Positions 36,542-50,798 of a stretch of 64,000 nt of DNA are shown here, one piece after another. Both the position numbers and the translations under genes were made by a program. The notes beneath the pieces were generated by a model. The model was not told the origin of the DNA and made no database searches. It was given only the letters and a program-made list of their open reading frames with translations. The stretch covers positions 1-64,000 of the forward strand of contig CALYMY010000044.1 in the NCBI GenBank assembly GCA_944548615.1. The letters run 5' to 3'. Every line of letters begins with the position of its first letter. Positions within the stretch are counted from its first letter, which is position 1. The stretch comes from Micropterix aruncella (lineage: Eukaryota; Arthropoda; Insecta; Lepidoptera; Micropterigidae).

Positions 36542-37984
36542 AGGAGTTCCCTCGTCGGGAGCCAACCCTGGGTGCAGCAGCCATGTCATGGTGGAACTTA
36601 GTAATTGCCATCATAATGGAATGCCTATACCAAATTTCACGTCTCTACGGTTGACCGTTGAGGAGTTACCTCGTCGGGAGCCAACCCTGGGTGCAGCAGC
36701 CATGTCATGGTGGAACTTAGTAATTGCCATCATAATGGAATGCCTATACCAAATTTCACGTCTCTACGGTTGACCGTTGAGGAGTTCCCTCGTCGGGAGC
36801 CAACCCTGGGTGCAGCAGCGATGTCATGGTGGAACTTAGAAATTGCCGTCATAATGGAATGCCTATACCAAATTTCACGTCTCTACGGTTGACCGTTGAG
36901 GAGTTCCCTCGTCGGGAGCCAACCCTGGGTGCAGCAGCCATGTCATGGTGGAACTTAGTAATTGCCATCATAATGGAATGCCTATACCAAATTTCACGTC
37001 TCTACGGTTGACCGTTGAGGAGTTCCCTCGTCGGGAGCCAACCCTGGGTGCAGCAGCCATGTCATGGTGGAACTTAGTAATTGCCATCATAATGGAATGC
37101 CTATACCAAATTTCACGTCTCTACGGTTGACCGTTGAGGAGTTCCCTCGTCGGGAGCCAACCCTGGGTGCAGCAGCCATGTCATGGTGGAACTTAGTAAT
37201 TGCCATCATAATGGAATGCCTATACCAAATTTCACGTCTCTACGGTTGACCGTTGAGGAGTTCCCTCGTCGGGAGCCAACCCTGGGTGCAGCAGCCATGT
37301 CATGGTGGAACTTAGTAATTGCCATCATAATGGAATGCCTATACCAAATTTCACGTCTCTACGGTTGACCGTTGAGGAGTTCCCTCGTCGGGAGCCAACC
37401 CTGGGTGCAGCAGCGATGTCATGGTGGAACTTAGAAATTGCCGTCATAATGGAATGCCTATACCAAATTTCACGTCTCTACGGTTGACCGTTGAGGAGTT
37501 CCCTCGTCGGGAGCCAACCCTGGGTGCAGCAGCCATGTCATGGTGGAACTTAGTAATTGCCATCATAATGGAATGCCTATACCAAATTTCACGTCTCTAC
37601 GGTTGACCGTTGAGGAGTTCCCTCGTCGGGAGCCAACCCTGGGTGCAGCAGCCATGTCATGGTGGAACTTAGTAATTGCCATCATAATGGAATGCCTATA
37701 CCAAATTTCACGTCTCTACGGTTGACCGTTGAGGAGTTCCCTCGTCGGGAGCCAACCCTGGGTGCAGCAGCCATGTCATGGTGGAACTTAGTAATTGCCA
37801 TCATAATGGAATGCCTATACCAAATTTCACGTCTCTACGGTTGACCGTTGAGAAGTTCCCTCGTCGGGAGCCAACCCTGGGTGCAGCAGCCATGTCATGG
37901 TGGAACTTAGTAATTGCCATCATAATGGAATGCCTATACCAAATTTCACGTCTCTACGGTTGACCGTTGAGGAGTTCCCTCGTC
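36542..37984. repeat. 119-bp satellite array, copy 9, 12 units
   Basis: Standard; b-type starts at 36826 and 37421. A private C-to-A at 36668 lies at the start of unit 2. Confidence 0.97.
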
Positions 37985-38143
37985 CTTGTCACGTACCTCT
38001 TTCCGTAGGTTGTTTACTCCTTTTAATTCGTTTAACGCCTCGCGGGCAATATCTCTGGCTCTTTCCGGTATTTCTTCGAAATTCCGAAACGGCACTTCTA
38101 TTTCTGTGGTCTCCATATTGTCTCTTCTCGTTGATCAAAGGCA
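37985..38143 (-). pseudogene. Captured exon fragment, copy 10
   Basis: Matches the reference; ATG at 38116. Confidence 0.62.
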
Positions 38144-38708
38144 CTGAAAATGAAAATGAAAAAGCACAGATTAAATAGTATTGAAAAGTAATTAAAGAAG
38201 AAGAAGAAGACGAGATAAAAAGCAGAAGCAATGAAATGAAAAGCGTTCTAAAACCCTATCTTTTGACACCTCGCTTGTGTGTATATGATAAAATAAAGAA
38301 TATAATATTTAATTTATTAAACGAAGCCGCGGGAAAAATACTAAAACTCCCTTGGCTCGGATCGCTACTATTGAAAACAAACATCGTAAAATCGATAAAT
38401 AAACTTTCGCAAGTATGACGAGGGCTGAAGTTACCATAGAAACAGAAATCGTTAAATCGATAAATATTCTATTGCGAGTCGGGCCACCGCCTGAGCTCGT
38501 TACTATGGAAACAAAACCGTTAAATCGATAAATCAATATACCTATACAGATATTAAATCGTCTATAATTCCGTTAATATTACTCAGATTTGAAAATTAAA
38601 AGAAGCGTTAGATGCGCAAAGCAAAACTCTATTAGATAATAATAAACAGGGAGGACTATTGATGCCTTTTAGCGCAATAGCCCTCAAACGTCGGAAGCCA
38701 ATTTATTT
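37985..38708. repeat. HOR spacer, copy 10
   Basis: 724 bp, reference type. Motif triplet at 38364-38533. Confidence 0.95.
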
Positions 38709-40571
38709 CGAAAAATGTGATTTTTTCATAACAATTTCTATGTTCAAAATGAAAGTTTATATAAAAAAATTCAAAATGTCAAAATTTCGAAAATGCCATT
38801 TCGTAGAGATTTCAAAGGCCTTCGTTCTGTCCGAACACCGTAACGCGTTAGGTTTACTCTATCTCGATTTATTTCGAAAAATGTGATTTTTTCATAATAA
38901 TTTCCAAGTTCAAAATGAAAGTTTATATAAAAATTTTCAAAATATCAAAATTTCAAAAATGCCATTTTGTAGAGCTTAAGCGGGGTGTCGATCTCGCCAA
39001 AGACCGCAACGCGGTAGGTTTACTCTATCTCGATTTATTTCGAAAAATGTGATTTTTTCATAACAATTTCTATGTTCAAAATGAAAGTTTATATAAAATT
39101 TTTCAAAATGTCAAAATTTCGAAAATGCCATTTTGTAGAGATTACCAAGGTCGTCGTTCTGTCCGAACGCCGTAACGCTATAGGTTTACTCTATCACGAT
39201 CTTTTTCGAAAAATGTGATTTTTTCATAACAATTTCTATGTTTAAAATGAAATTTTATATAAAATTTTTCAAAATGTCAAAATTTCGAAAATGCCATTTT
39301 GTAGAGATTACCAAGGCCGTCGTTCTGTCCGAACGCCGTAACGCTATAGGTTTACTCTATCACGATCTTTTTCGAAAAATGTGATTTTTTCATAATAATT
39401 TCTATGTTTAAAATGAAATTTTATATAAAATTTTTCAAAATGTCAAAATTTCAAAAATGCCATTTTGTAGAGCTTAAGCGGGGTGTCGATCTAGCCAAAG
39501 ACCGCAACGCGGTAGGTTTACTCTATCACGGTCTTTTTCGAAAAATGTCATTTATTCATAACAATTTCTATGTTCAAAATGAAAGTTTATATAAAAAATT
39601 TCAAAATGTCAAAATTTCGAAAATGCCATTTCGTAGAGATTACCAAGGCCGTGGTTCTGTCCGAACGCCGTAACGCTATAGGTTTACTCTATCACGATCT
39701 TTTTCGAAAAATGTGATTTTTTCATTATAATTTCTATGTTTAAAATGAAATTTTATATAAAATTTTTCAAAATGTCAAAATTTCAAAAATGCCATTTTGT
39801 AGAGCTTAAGCGGGGTGTCGATCTCGCCAAAGACCGCAACGCGGTAGGTTTACTCTATCTCGATTTATTTCGAAAAATGTGATTTTTTCATAACAATTTC
39901 TATGTTCAAAATGAAAGTTTATATAAAAAATTTCAAAATGTCAAAATTTCGAAAATGCCATTTTGTAGAGATTACCAAGGCCGTCGTTCTGTCCGAACGC
40001 CGTAACCCTATAGGTTTACTCTATCACGATCTTTTTCGAAAAATGTGATTTTTTCATAACAATTTCTATGTTTAAAATGAAATTTTATATAAAATTTTTC
40101 AAAATGTCAAAATTTCGAAAATGCCATTTTGTAGAGATTACCAAGGCCGTCGTTCTGTCCGAACGCCGTAACCCTATAGGTTTACTCTATCACGATCTTT
40201 TTCGAAAAATATGATTTTTTCATAATAATTTCTATGTTTAAAATGAAATTTTATATAAAATTTTTCAAAAAGTCAAAATTTCAAAAATGCCATTTTGTAG
40301 AGCTTAAGCGGGGTGTCGATCTCGCCAAAGACCGCAACGCGGTAGGTTTACTCTATCTCGTTCTTTTGTGAAAAATGTGATTTTTTCATAACAATTTCTA
40401 TGTTCAAAATGAAAGTTTATATAAAAAATTTCAAAATGTCAAAATTTCGAAAATGCCATTTCGTAGAGATTTCAAAGGCCTTCGTTATGCCCAAACACCG
40501 TAACGCGTTTTATTTACTCTATCACGGTCTTTTTCGAAAAATGACATTTATTCATAACAATTTCTATGTTC
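38709..40571. repeat. 166-bp satellite array, copy 10, 11 units
   Basis: Standard u1-u11 plus 37 bp; no private variant noticed. Confidence 0.97.
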
Positions 40572-42014
40572 AGGAGTTCCCTCGTCGGGAGCCAACCCTG
40601 GGTGCAGCAGCCATGTCATGGTGGAACTTAGTAATTGCCATCATAATGGAATGCCTATACCAAATTTCACGTCTCTACGGTTGACCGTTGAGGAGTTCCC
40701 TCGTCGGGAGCCAACCCTGGGTGCAGCAGCCATGTCATGGTGGAACTTAGTAATTGCCATCATAATGGAATGCCTATACCAAATTTCACGTCTCTACGGT
40801 TGACCGTTGAGGAGTTCCCTCGTCGGGAGCCAACCCTGGGTGCAGCAGCGATGTCATGGTGGAACTTAGAAATTGCCGTCATAATGGAATGCCTATACCA
40901 AATTTCACGTCTCTACGGTTGACCGTTGAGGAGTTCCCTCGTCGGGAGCCAACCCTGGGTGCAGCAGCCATGTCATGGTGGAACTTAGTAATTGCCATCA
41001 TAATGGAATGCCTATACCAAATTTCACGTCTCTACGGTTGACCGTTGAGGAGTTCCCTCGTCGGGAGCCAACCCTGGGTGCAGCAGCCATGTCATGGTGG
41101 AACTTAGTAATTGCCATCATAATGGAATGCCTATACCAAATTTCACGTCTCTACGGTTGACCGTTGAGGAGTTCCCTCGTCGGGAGCCAACCCTGGGTGC
41201 AGCAGCCATGTCATGGTGGAACTTAGTAATTGCCATCATAATGGAATGCCTATACCAAATTTCACGTCTCTACGGTTGACCGTTGAGGAGTTCCCTCGTC
41301 GGGAGCCAACCCTGGGTGCAGCAGCCATGTCATGGTGGAACTTAGTAATTGCCATCATAATGGAATGCCTATACCAAATTTCACGTCTCTACGGTTGACC
41401 GTTGAGGAGTTCCCTCGTCGGGAGCCAACCCTGGGTGCAGCAGCGATGTCATGGTGGAACTTAGAAATTGCCGTCATAATGGAATGCCTATACCAAATTT
41501 CACGTCTCTACGGTTGACCGTTGAGGAGTTCCCTCGTCGGGAGCCAACCCTGGGTGCAGCAGCCATGTCATGGTGGAACTTAGTAATTGCCATCATAATG
41601 GAATGCCTATACCAAATTTCACGTCTCTACGGTTGACCGTTGAGGAGTTCCCTCGTCGGGAGCCAACCCTGGGTGCAGCAGCCATGTCATGGTGGAACTT
41701 AGTAATTGCCATCATAATGGAATGCCTATACCAAATTTCACGTCTCTACGGTTGACCGTTGAGGAGTTCCCTCGTCGGGAGCCAACCCTGGGTGCAGCAG
41801 CCATGTCATGGTGGAACTTAGTAATTGCCATCATAATGGAATGCCTATACCAAATTTCACGTCTCTACGGTTGACCGTTGAGAAGTTCCCTCGTCGGGAG
41901 CCAACCCTGGGTGCAGCAGCCATGTCATGGTGGAACTTAGTAATTGCCATCATAATGGAATGCCTATACCAAATTTCACGTCTCTACGGTTGACCGTTGA
42001 GGAGTTCCCTCGTC
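40572..42014. repeat. 119-bp satellite array, copy 10, 12 units
   Basis: Standard; b-type starts at 40856 and 41451. Confidence 0.97.
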
Positions 42015-42173
42015 CTTGTCACGTACCTCTTTCCGTAGGTTGTTTACTCCTTTTAATTCGTTTAACGCCTCGCGGGCAATATCTCTGGCTCTTTCCGGTA
42101 TTTCTTCGAAATTCCGAAACGGCACTTCTATTTCTGTGGTCTCCATATTGTCTCTTCTCGTTGATCAAAGGCA
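42015..42173 (-). pseudogene. Captured exon fragment, copy 11
   Basis: Matches the reference; ATG at 42146. Confidence 0.62.
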
Positions 42174-42738
42174 CTGAAAATGAAAATGAAAAAGCACAGA
42201 TTAAATAGTATTGAAAAGTAATTAAAGAAGAAGAAGAAGACGAGATAAAAAGCAGAAGCAATGAAATGAAAAGCGTTCTAAAACCCTATCTTTTGACACC
42301 TCGCTTGTGTGTATATGATAAAATAAAGAATATAATATTTAATTTATTAAACGAAGCCGCGGGAAAAATACTAAAACTCCCTTGGCTCGGATCGCTACTA
42401 TTGAAAACAAACATCGTAAAATCGATAAATAAACTTTCGCAAGTATGACGAGGGCTGAAGTTACCATAGAAACAGAAATCGTTAAATCGATAAATATTCT
42501 ATTGCGAGTCGGGCCACCGCCTGAGCTCGTTACTATGGAAACAAAACCGTTAAATCGATAAATCAATATACCTATACAGATATTAAATCGTCTATAATTC
42601 CGTTAATATTACTCAGATTTGAAAATTAAAAGAAGCGTTAGATGCGCAAAGCAAAACTCTATTAGATAATAATAAACAGGGAGGACTATTGATGCCTTTT
42701 AGCGCAATAGCCCTCAAACGTCGGAAGCCAATTTATTT
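42015..42738. repeat. HOR spacer, copy 11
   Basis: 724 bp, reference type. Motif triplet at 42394-42563. Confidence 0.95.
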
Positions 42739-44601
42739 CGAAAAATGTGATTTTTTGATAACAATTTCTATGTTCAAAATGAAAGTTTATATAAAAAAAT
42801 TCAAAATGTCAAAATTTCGAAAATGCCATTTCGTAGAGATTTCAAAGGCCTTCGTTCTGTCCGAACACCGTAACGCGTTAGGTTTACTCTATCTCGATTT
42901 ATTTCGAAAAATGTGATTTTTTCATAATAATTTCCAAGTTCAAAATGAAAGTTTATATAAAAATTTTCAAAATATCAAAATTTCAAAAATGCCATTTTGT
43001 AGAGCTTAAGCGGGGTGTCGATCTCGCCAAAGACCGCAACGCGGTAGGTTTACTCTATCTCGATTTATTTCGAAAAATGTGATTTTTTCATAACAATTTC
43101 TATGTTCAAAATGAAAGTTTATATAAAATTTTTCAAAATGTCAAAATTTCGAAAATGCCATTTTGTAGAGATTACCAAGGTCGTCGTTCTGTCCGAACGC
43201 CGTAACGCTATAGGTTTACTCTATCACGATCTTTTTCGAAAAATGTGATTTTTTCATAACAATTTCTATGTTTAAAATGAAATTTTATATAAAATTTTTC
43301 AAAATGTCAAAATTTCGAAAATGCCATTTTGTAGAGATTACCAAGGCCGTCGTTCTGTCCGAACGCCGTAACGCTATAGGTTTACTCTATCACGATCTTT
43401 TTCGAAAAATGTGATTTTTTCATAATAATTTCTATGTTTAAAATGAAATTTTATATAAAATTTTTCAAAATGTCAAAATTTCAAAAATGCCATTTTGTAG
43501 AGCTTAAGCGGGGTGTCGATCTAGCCAAAGACCGCAACGCGGTAGGTTTACTCTATCACGGTCTTTTTCGAAAAATGTCATTTATTCATAACAATTTCTA
43601 TGTTCAAAATGAAAGTTTATATAAAAAATTTCAAAATGTCAAAATTTCGAAAATGCCATTTCGTAGAGATTACCAAGGCCGTGGTTCTGTCCGAACGCCG
43701 TAACGCTATAGGTTTACTCTATCACGATCTTTTTCGAAAAATGTGATTTTTTCATTATAATTTCTATGTTTAAAATGAAATTTTATATAAAATTTTTCAA
43801 AATGTCAAAATTTCAAAAATGCCATTTTGTAGAGCTTAAGCGGGGTGTCGATCTCGCCAAAGACCGCAACGCGGTAGGTTTACTCTATCTCGATTTATTT
43901 CGAAAAATGTGATTTTTTCATAACAATTTCTATGTTCAAAATGAAAGTTTATATAAAAAATTTCAAAATGTCAAAATTTCGAAAATGCCATTTTGTAGAG
44001 ATTACCAAGGCCGTCGTTCTGTCCGAACGCCGTAACCCTATAGGTTTACTCTATCACGATCTTTTTCGAAAAATGTGATTTTTTCATAACAATTTCTATG
44101 TTTAAAATGAAATTTTATATAAAATTTTTCAAAATGTCAAAATTTCGAAAATGCCATTTTGTAGAGATTACCAAGGCCGTCGTTCTGTCCGAACGCCGTA
44201 ACCCTATAGGTTTACTCTATCACGATCTTTTTCGAAAAATATGATTTTTTCATAATAATTTCTATGTTTAAAATGAAATTTTATATAAAATTTTTCAAAA
44301 AGTCAAAATTTCAAAAATGCCATTTTGTAGAGCTTAAGCGGGGTGTCGATCTCGCCAAAGACCGCAACGCGGTAGGTTTACTCTATCTCGTTCTTTTGTG
44401 AAAAATGTGATTTTTTCATAACAATTTCTATGTTCAAAATGAAAGTTTATATAAAAAATTTCAAAATGTCAAAATTTCGAAAATGCCATTTCGTAGAGAT
44501 TTCAAAGGCCTTCGTTATGCCCAAACACCGTAACGCGTTTTATTTACTCTATCACGGTCTTTTTCGAAAAATGACATTTATTCATAACAATTTCTATGTT
44601 C
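42739..44601. repeat. 166-bp satellite array, copy 11, 11 units
   Basis: Standard, with a C-to-G at 42757 in u1 (TTTTTTGATAAC) shared only with copy 16 (62409). Confidence 0.97.
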
Positions 44602-46044
44602 AGGAGTTCCCTCGTCGGGAGCCAACCCTGGGTGCAGCAGCCATGTCATGGTGGAACTTAGTAATTGCCATCATAATGGAATGCCTATACCAAATTTCAC
44701 GTCTCTACGGTTGACCGTTGAGGAGTTCCCTCGTCGGGAGCCAACCCTGGGTGCAGCAGCCATGTCATGGTGGAACTTAGTAATTGCCATCATAATGGAA
44801 TGCCTATACCAAATTTCACGTCTCTACGGTTGACCGTTGAGGAGTTCCCTCGTCGGGAGCCAACCCTGGGTGCAGCAGCGATGTCATGGTGGAACTTAGA
44901 AATTGCCGTCATAATGGAATGCCTATACCAAATTTCACGTCTCTACGGTTGACCGTTGAGGAGTTCCCTCGTCGGGAGCCAACCCTGGGTGCAGCAGCCA
45001 TGTCATGGTGGAACTTAGTAATTGCCATCATAATGGAATGCCTATACCAAATTTCACGTCTCTACGGTTGACCGTTGAGGAGTTCCCTCGTCGGGAGCCA
45101 ACCCTGGGTGCAGCAGCCATGTCATGGTGGAACTTAGTAATTGCCATCATAATGGAATGCCTATACCAAATTTCACGTCTCTACGGTTGACCGTTGAGGA
45201 GTTCCCTCGTCGGGAGCCAACCCTGGGTGCAGCAGCCATGTCATGGTGGAACTTAGTAATTGCCATCATAATGGAATGCCTATACCAAATTTCACGTCTC
45301 TACGGTTGACCGTTGAGGAGTTCCCTCGTCGGGAGCCAACCCTGGGTGCAGCAGCCATGTCATGGTGGAACTTAGTAATTGCCATCATAATGGAATGCCT
45401 ATACCAAATTTCACGTCTCTACGGTTGACCGTTGAGGAGTTCCCTCGTCGGGAGCCAACCCTGGGTGCAGCAGCGATGTCATGGTGGAACTTAGAAATTG
45501 CCGTCATAATGGAATGCCTATACCAAATTTCACGTCTCTACGGTTGACCGTTGAGGAGTTCCCTCGTCGGGAGCCAACCCTGGGTGCAGCAGCCATGTCA
45601 TGGTGGAACTTAGTAATTGCCATCATAATGGAATGCCTATACCAAATTTCACGTCTCTACGGTTGACCGTTGAGGAGTTCCCTCGTCGGGAGCCAACCCT
45701 GGGTGCAGCAGCCATGTCATGGTGGAACTTAGTAATTGCCATCATAATGGAATGCCTATACCAAATTTCACGTCTCTACGGTTGACCGTTGAGGAGTTCC
45801 CTCGTCGGGAGCCAACCCTGGGTGCAGCAGCCATGTCATGGTGGAACTTAGTAATTGCCATCATAATGGAATGCCTATACCAAATTTCACGTCTCTACGG
45901 TTGACCGTTGAGAAGTTCCCTCGTCGGGAGCCAACCCTGGGTGCAGCAGCCATGTCATGGTGGAACTTAGTAATTGCCATCATAATGGAATGCCTATACC
46001 AAATTTCACGTCTCTACGGTTGACCGTTGAGGAGTTCCCTCGTC
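44602..46044. repeat. 119-bp satellite array, copy 11, 12 units
   Basis: Standard; b-type starts at 44886 and 45481. Confidence 0.97.
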
Positions 46045-46203
46045 CTTGTCACGTACCTCTTTCCGTAGGTTGTTTACTCCTTTTAATTCGTTTAACGCCT
46101 CGCGGGCAATATCTCTGGCTCTTTCCGGTATTTCTTCGAAATTCCGAAACGGCACTTCTATTTCTGTGGTCTCCATATTGTCTCTTCTCGTTGATCAAAG
46201 GCA
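46045..46203 (-). pseudogene. Captured exon fragment, copy 12
   Basis: Matches the reference; ATG at 46176. Confidence 0.62.
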
Positions 46204-46768
46204 CTGAAAATGAAAATGAAAAAGCACAGATTAAATAGTATTGAAAAGTAATTAAAGAAGAAGAAGAAGACGAGATAAAAAGCAGAAGCAATGAAATGAA
46301 AAGCGTTCTAAAACCCTATCTTTTGACACCTCGCTTGTGTGTATATGATAAAATAAAGAATATAATATTTAATTTATTAAACGAAGCCGCGGGAAAAATA
46401 CTAAAACTCCCTTGGCTCGGATCGCTACTATTGAAAACAAACATCGTAAAATCGATAAATAAACTTTCGCAAGTATGACGAGGGCTGAAGTTACCATAGA
46501 AACAGAAATCGTTAAATCGATAAATATTCTATTGCGAGTCGGGCCACCGCCTGAGCTCGTTACTATGGAAACAAAACCGTTAAATCGATAAATCAATATA
46601 CCTATACAGATATTAAATCGTCTATAATTCCGTTAATATTACTCAGATTTGAAAATTAAAAGAAGCGTTAGATGCGCAAAGCAAAACTCTATTAGATAAT
46701 AATAAACAGGGAGGACTATTGATGCCTTTTAGCGCAATAGCCCTCAAACGTCGGAAGCCAATTTATTT
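46045..46768. repeat. HOR spacer, copy 12
   Basis: 724 bp, reference type. Motif triplet at 46424-46593. Confidence 0.95.
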
Positions 46769-48631
46769 CGAAAAATGTGATTTTTTCATAACAATTTCTA
46801 TGTTCAAAATGAAAGTTTATATAAAAAAATTCAAAATGTCAAAATTTCGAAAATGCCATTTCGTAGAGATTTCAAAGGCCTTCGTTCTGTCCGAACACCG
46901 TAACGCGTTAGGTTTACTCTATCTCGATTTATTTCGAAAAATGTGATTTTTTCATAATAATTTCCAAGTTCAAAATGAAAGTTTATATAAAAATTTTCAA
47001 AATATCAAAATTTCAAAAATGCCATTTTGTAGAGCTTAAGCGGGGTGTCGATCTCGCCAAAGACCGCAACGCGGTAGGTTTACTCTATCTCGATTTATTT
47101 CGAAAAATGTGATTTTTTCATAACAATTTCTATGTTCAAAATGAAAGTTTATATAAAATTTTTCAAAATGTCAAAATTTCGAAAATGCCATTTTGTAGAG
47201 ATTACCAAGGTCGTCGTTCTGTCCGAACGCCGTAACGCTATAGGTTTACTCTATCACGATCTTTTTCGAAAAATGTGATTTTTTCATAACAATTTCTATG
47301 TTTAAAATGAAATTTTATATAAAATTTTTCAAAATGTCAAAATTTCGAAAATGCCATTTTGTAGAGATTACCAAGGCCGTCGTTCTGTCCGAACGCCGTA
47401 ACGCTATAGGTTTACTCTATCACGATCTTTTTCGAAAAATGTGATTTTTTCATAATAATTTCTATGTTTAAAATGAAATTTTATATAAAATTTTTCAAAA
47501 TGTCAAAATTTCAAAAATGCCATTTTGTAGAGCTTAAGCGGGGTGTCGATCTAGCCAAAGACCGCAACGCGGTAGGTTTACTCTATCACGGTCTTTTTCG
47601 AAAAATGTCATTTATTCATAACAATTTCTATGTTCAAAATGAAAGTTTATATAAAAAATTTCAAAATGTCAAAATTTCGAAAATGCCATTTCGTAGAGAT
47701 TACCAAGGCCGTGGTTCTGTCCGAACGCCGTAACGCTATAGGTTTACTCTATCACGATCTTTTTCGAAAAATGTGATTTTTTCATTATAATTTCTATGTT
47801 TAAAATGAAATTTTATATAAAATTTTTCAAAATGTCAAAATTTCAAAAATGCCATTTTGTAGAGCTTAAGCGGGGTGTCGATCTCGCCAAAGACCGCAAC
47901 GCGGTAGGTTTACTCTATCTCGATTTATTTCGAAAAATGTGATTTTTTCATAACAATTTCTATGTTCAAAATGAAAGTTTATATAAAAAATTTCAAAATG
48001 TCAAAATTTCGAAAATGCCATTTTGTAGAGATTACCAAGGCCGTCGTTCTGTCCGAACGCCGTAACCCTATAGGTTTACTCTATCACGATCTTTTTCGAA
48101 AAATGTGATTTTTTCATAACAATTTCTATGTTTAAAATGAAATTTTATATAAAATTTTTCAAAATGTCAAAATTTCGAAAATGCCATTTTGTAGAGATTA
48201 CCAAGGCCGTCGTTCTGTCCGAACGCCGTAACCCTATAGGTTTACTCTATCACGATCTTTTTCGAAAAATATGATTTTTTCATAATAATTTCTATGTTTA
48301 AAATGAAATTTTATATGAAATTTTTCAAAAAGTCAAAATTTCAAAAATGCCATTTTGTAGAGCTTAAGCGGGGTGTCGATCTCGCCAAAGACCGCAACGC
48401 GGTAGGTTTACTCTATCTCGTTCTTTTGTGAAAAATGTGATTTTTTCATAACAATTTCTATGTTCAAAATGAAAGTTTATATAAAAAATTTCAAAATGTC
48501 AAAATTTCGAAAATGCCATTTCGTAGAGATTTCAAAGGCCTTCGTTATGCCCAAACACCGTAACGCGTTTTATTTACTCTATCACGGTCTTTTTCGAAAA
48601 ATGACATTTATTCATAACAATTTCTATGTTC
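46769..48631. repeat. 166-bp satellite array, copy 12, 11 units
   Basis: Standard, with a private A-to-G at 48317 in u10. Confidence 0.97.
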
Positions 48632-50074
48632 AGGAGTTCCCTCGTCGGGAGCCAACCCTGGGTGCAGCAGCCATGTCATGGTGGAACTTAGTAATTGCCA
48701 TCATAATGGAATGCCTATACCAAATTTCACGTCTCTACGGTTGACCGTTGAGGAGTTCCCTCGTCGGGAGCCAACCCTGGGTGCAGCAGCCATGTCATGG
48801 TGGAACTTAGTAATTGCCATCATAATGGAATGCCTATACCAAATTTCACGTCTCTACGGTTGACCGTTGAGGAGTTCCCTCGTCGGGAGCCAACCCTGGG
48901 TGCAGCAGCGATGTCATGGTGGAACTTAGAAATTGCCGTCATAATGGAATGCCTATACCAAATTTCACGTCTCTACGGTTGACCGTTGAGGAGTTCCCTC
49001 GTCGGGAGCCAACCCTGGGTGCAGCAGCCATGTCATGGTGGAACTTAGTAATTGCCATCATAATGGAATGCCTATACCAAATTTCACGTCTCTACGGTTG
49101 ACCGTTGAGGAGTTCCCTCGTCGGGAGCCAACCCTGGGTGCAGCAGCCATGTCATGGTGGAACTTAGTAATTGCCATCATAATGGAATGCCTATACCAAA
49201 TTTCACGTCTCTACGGTTGACCGTTGAGGAGTTCCCTCGTCGGGAGCCAACCCTGGGTGCAGCAGCCATGTCATGGTGGAACTTAGTAATTGCCATCATA
49301 ATGGAATGCCTATACCAAATTTCACGTCTCTACGGTTGACCGTTGAGGAGTTCCCTCGTCGGGAGCCAACCCTGGGTGCAGCAGCCATGTCATGGTGGAA
49401 CTTAGTAATTGCCATCATAATGGAATGCCTATACCAAATTTCACGTCTCTACGGTTGACCGTTGAGGAGTTCCCTCGTCGGGAGCCAACCCTGGGTGCAG
49501 CAGCGATGTCATGGTGGAACTTAGAAATTGCCGTCATAATGGAATGCCTATACCAAATTTCACGTCTCTACGGTTGACCGTTGAGGAGTTCCCTCGTCGG
49601 GAGCCAACCCTGGGTGCAGCAGCCATGTCATGGTGGAACTTAGTAATTGCCATCATAATGGAATGCCTATACCAAATTTCACGTCTCTACGGTTGACCGT
49701 TGAGGAGTTCCCTCGTCGGGAGCCAACCCTGGGTGCAGCAGCCATGTCATGGTGGAACTTAGTAATTGCCATCATAATGGAATGCCTATACCAAATTTCA
49801 CGTCTCTACGGTTGACCGTTGAGGAGTTCCCTCGTCGGGAGCCAACCCTGGGTGCAGCAGCCATGTCATGGTGGAACTTAGTAATTGCCATCATAATGGA
49901 ATGCCTATACCAAATTTCACGTCTCTACGGTTGACCGTTGAGAAGTTCCCTCGTCGGGAGCCAACCCTGGGTGCAGCAGCCATGTCATGGTGGAACTTAG
50001 TAATTGCCATCATAATGGAATGCCTATACCAAATTTCACGTCTCTACGGTTGACCGTTGAGGAGTTCCCTCGTC
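48632..50074. repeat. 119-bp satellite array, copy 12, 12 units
   Basis: Standard; b-type starts at 48916 and 49511. Confidence 0.97.
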
Positions 50075-50233
50075 CTTGTCACGTACCTCTTTCCGTAGGT
50101 TGTTTACTCCTTTTAATTCGTTTAACGCCTCGCGGGCAATATCTCTGGCTCTTTCCGGTATTTCTTCGAAATTCCGAAACGGCACTTCTATTTCTGTGGT
50201 CTCCATATTGTCTCTTCTCGTTGATCAAAGGCA
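50075..50233 (-). pseudogene. Captured exon fragment, copy 13
   Basis: Matches the reference; ATG at 50206. Confidence 0.62.
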
Positions 50234-50798
50234 CTGAAAATGAAAATGAAAAAGCACAGATTAAATAGTATTGAAAAGTAATTAAAGAAGAAGAAGAAGA
50301 CGAGATAAAAAGCAGAAGCAATGAAATGAAAAGCGTTCTAAAACCCTATCTTTTGACACCTCGCTTGTGTGTATATGATAAAATAAAGAATATAATATTT
50401 AATTTATTAAACGAAGCCGCGGGTAAAATACTAAAACTCCCTTGGCTCGGATCGCTACTATTGAAAACAAACATCGTAAAATCGATAAATAAACTTTCGC
50501 AAGTATGACGAGGGCTGAAGTTACCATAGAAACAGAAATCGTTAAATCGATAAATATTCTATTGCGAGTCGGGCCACCGCCTGAGCTCGTTACTATGGAA
50601 ACAAAACCGTTAAATCGATAAATCAATATACCTATACAGATATTAAATCGTCTATAATTCCGTTAATATTACTCAGATTTGAAAATTAAAAGAAGCGTTA
50701 GATGCGCAAAGCAAAACTCTATTAGATAATAATAAACAGGGAGGACTATTGATGCCTTTTAGCGCAATAGCCCTCAAACGTCGGAAGCCAATTTATTT
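50075..50798. repeat. HOR spacer, copy 13
   Basis: 724 bp. Carries the A-to-T at 50424 shared with copy 8. Motif triplet at 50454-50623. Confidence 0.95.
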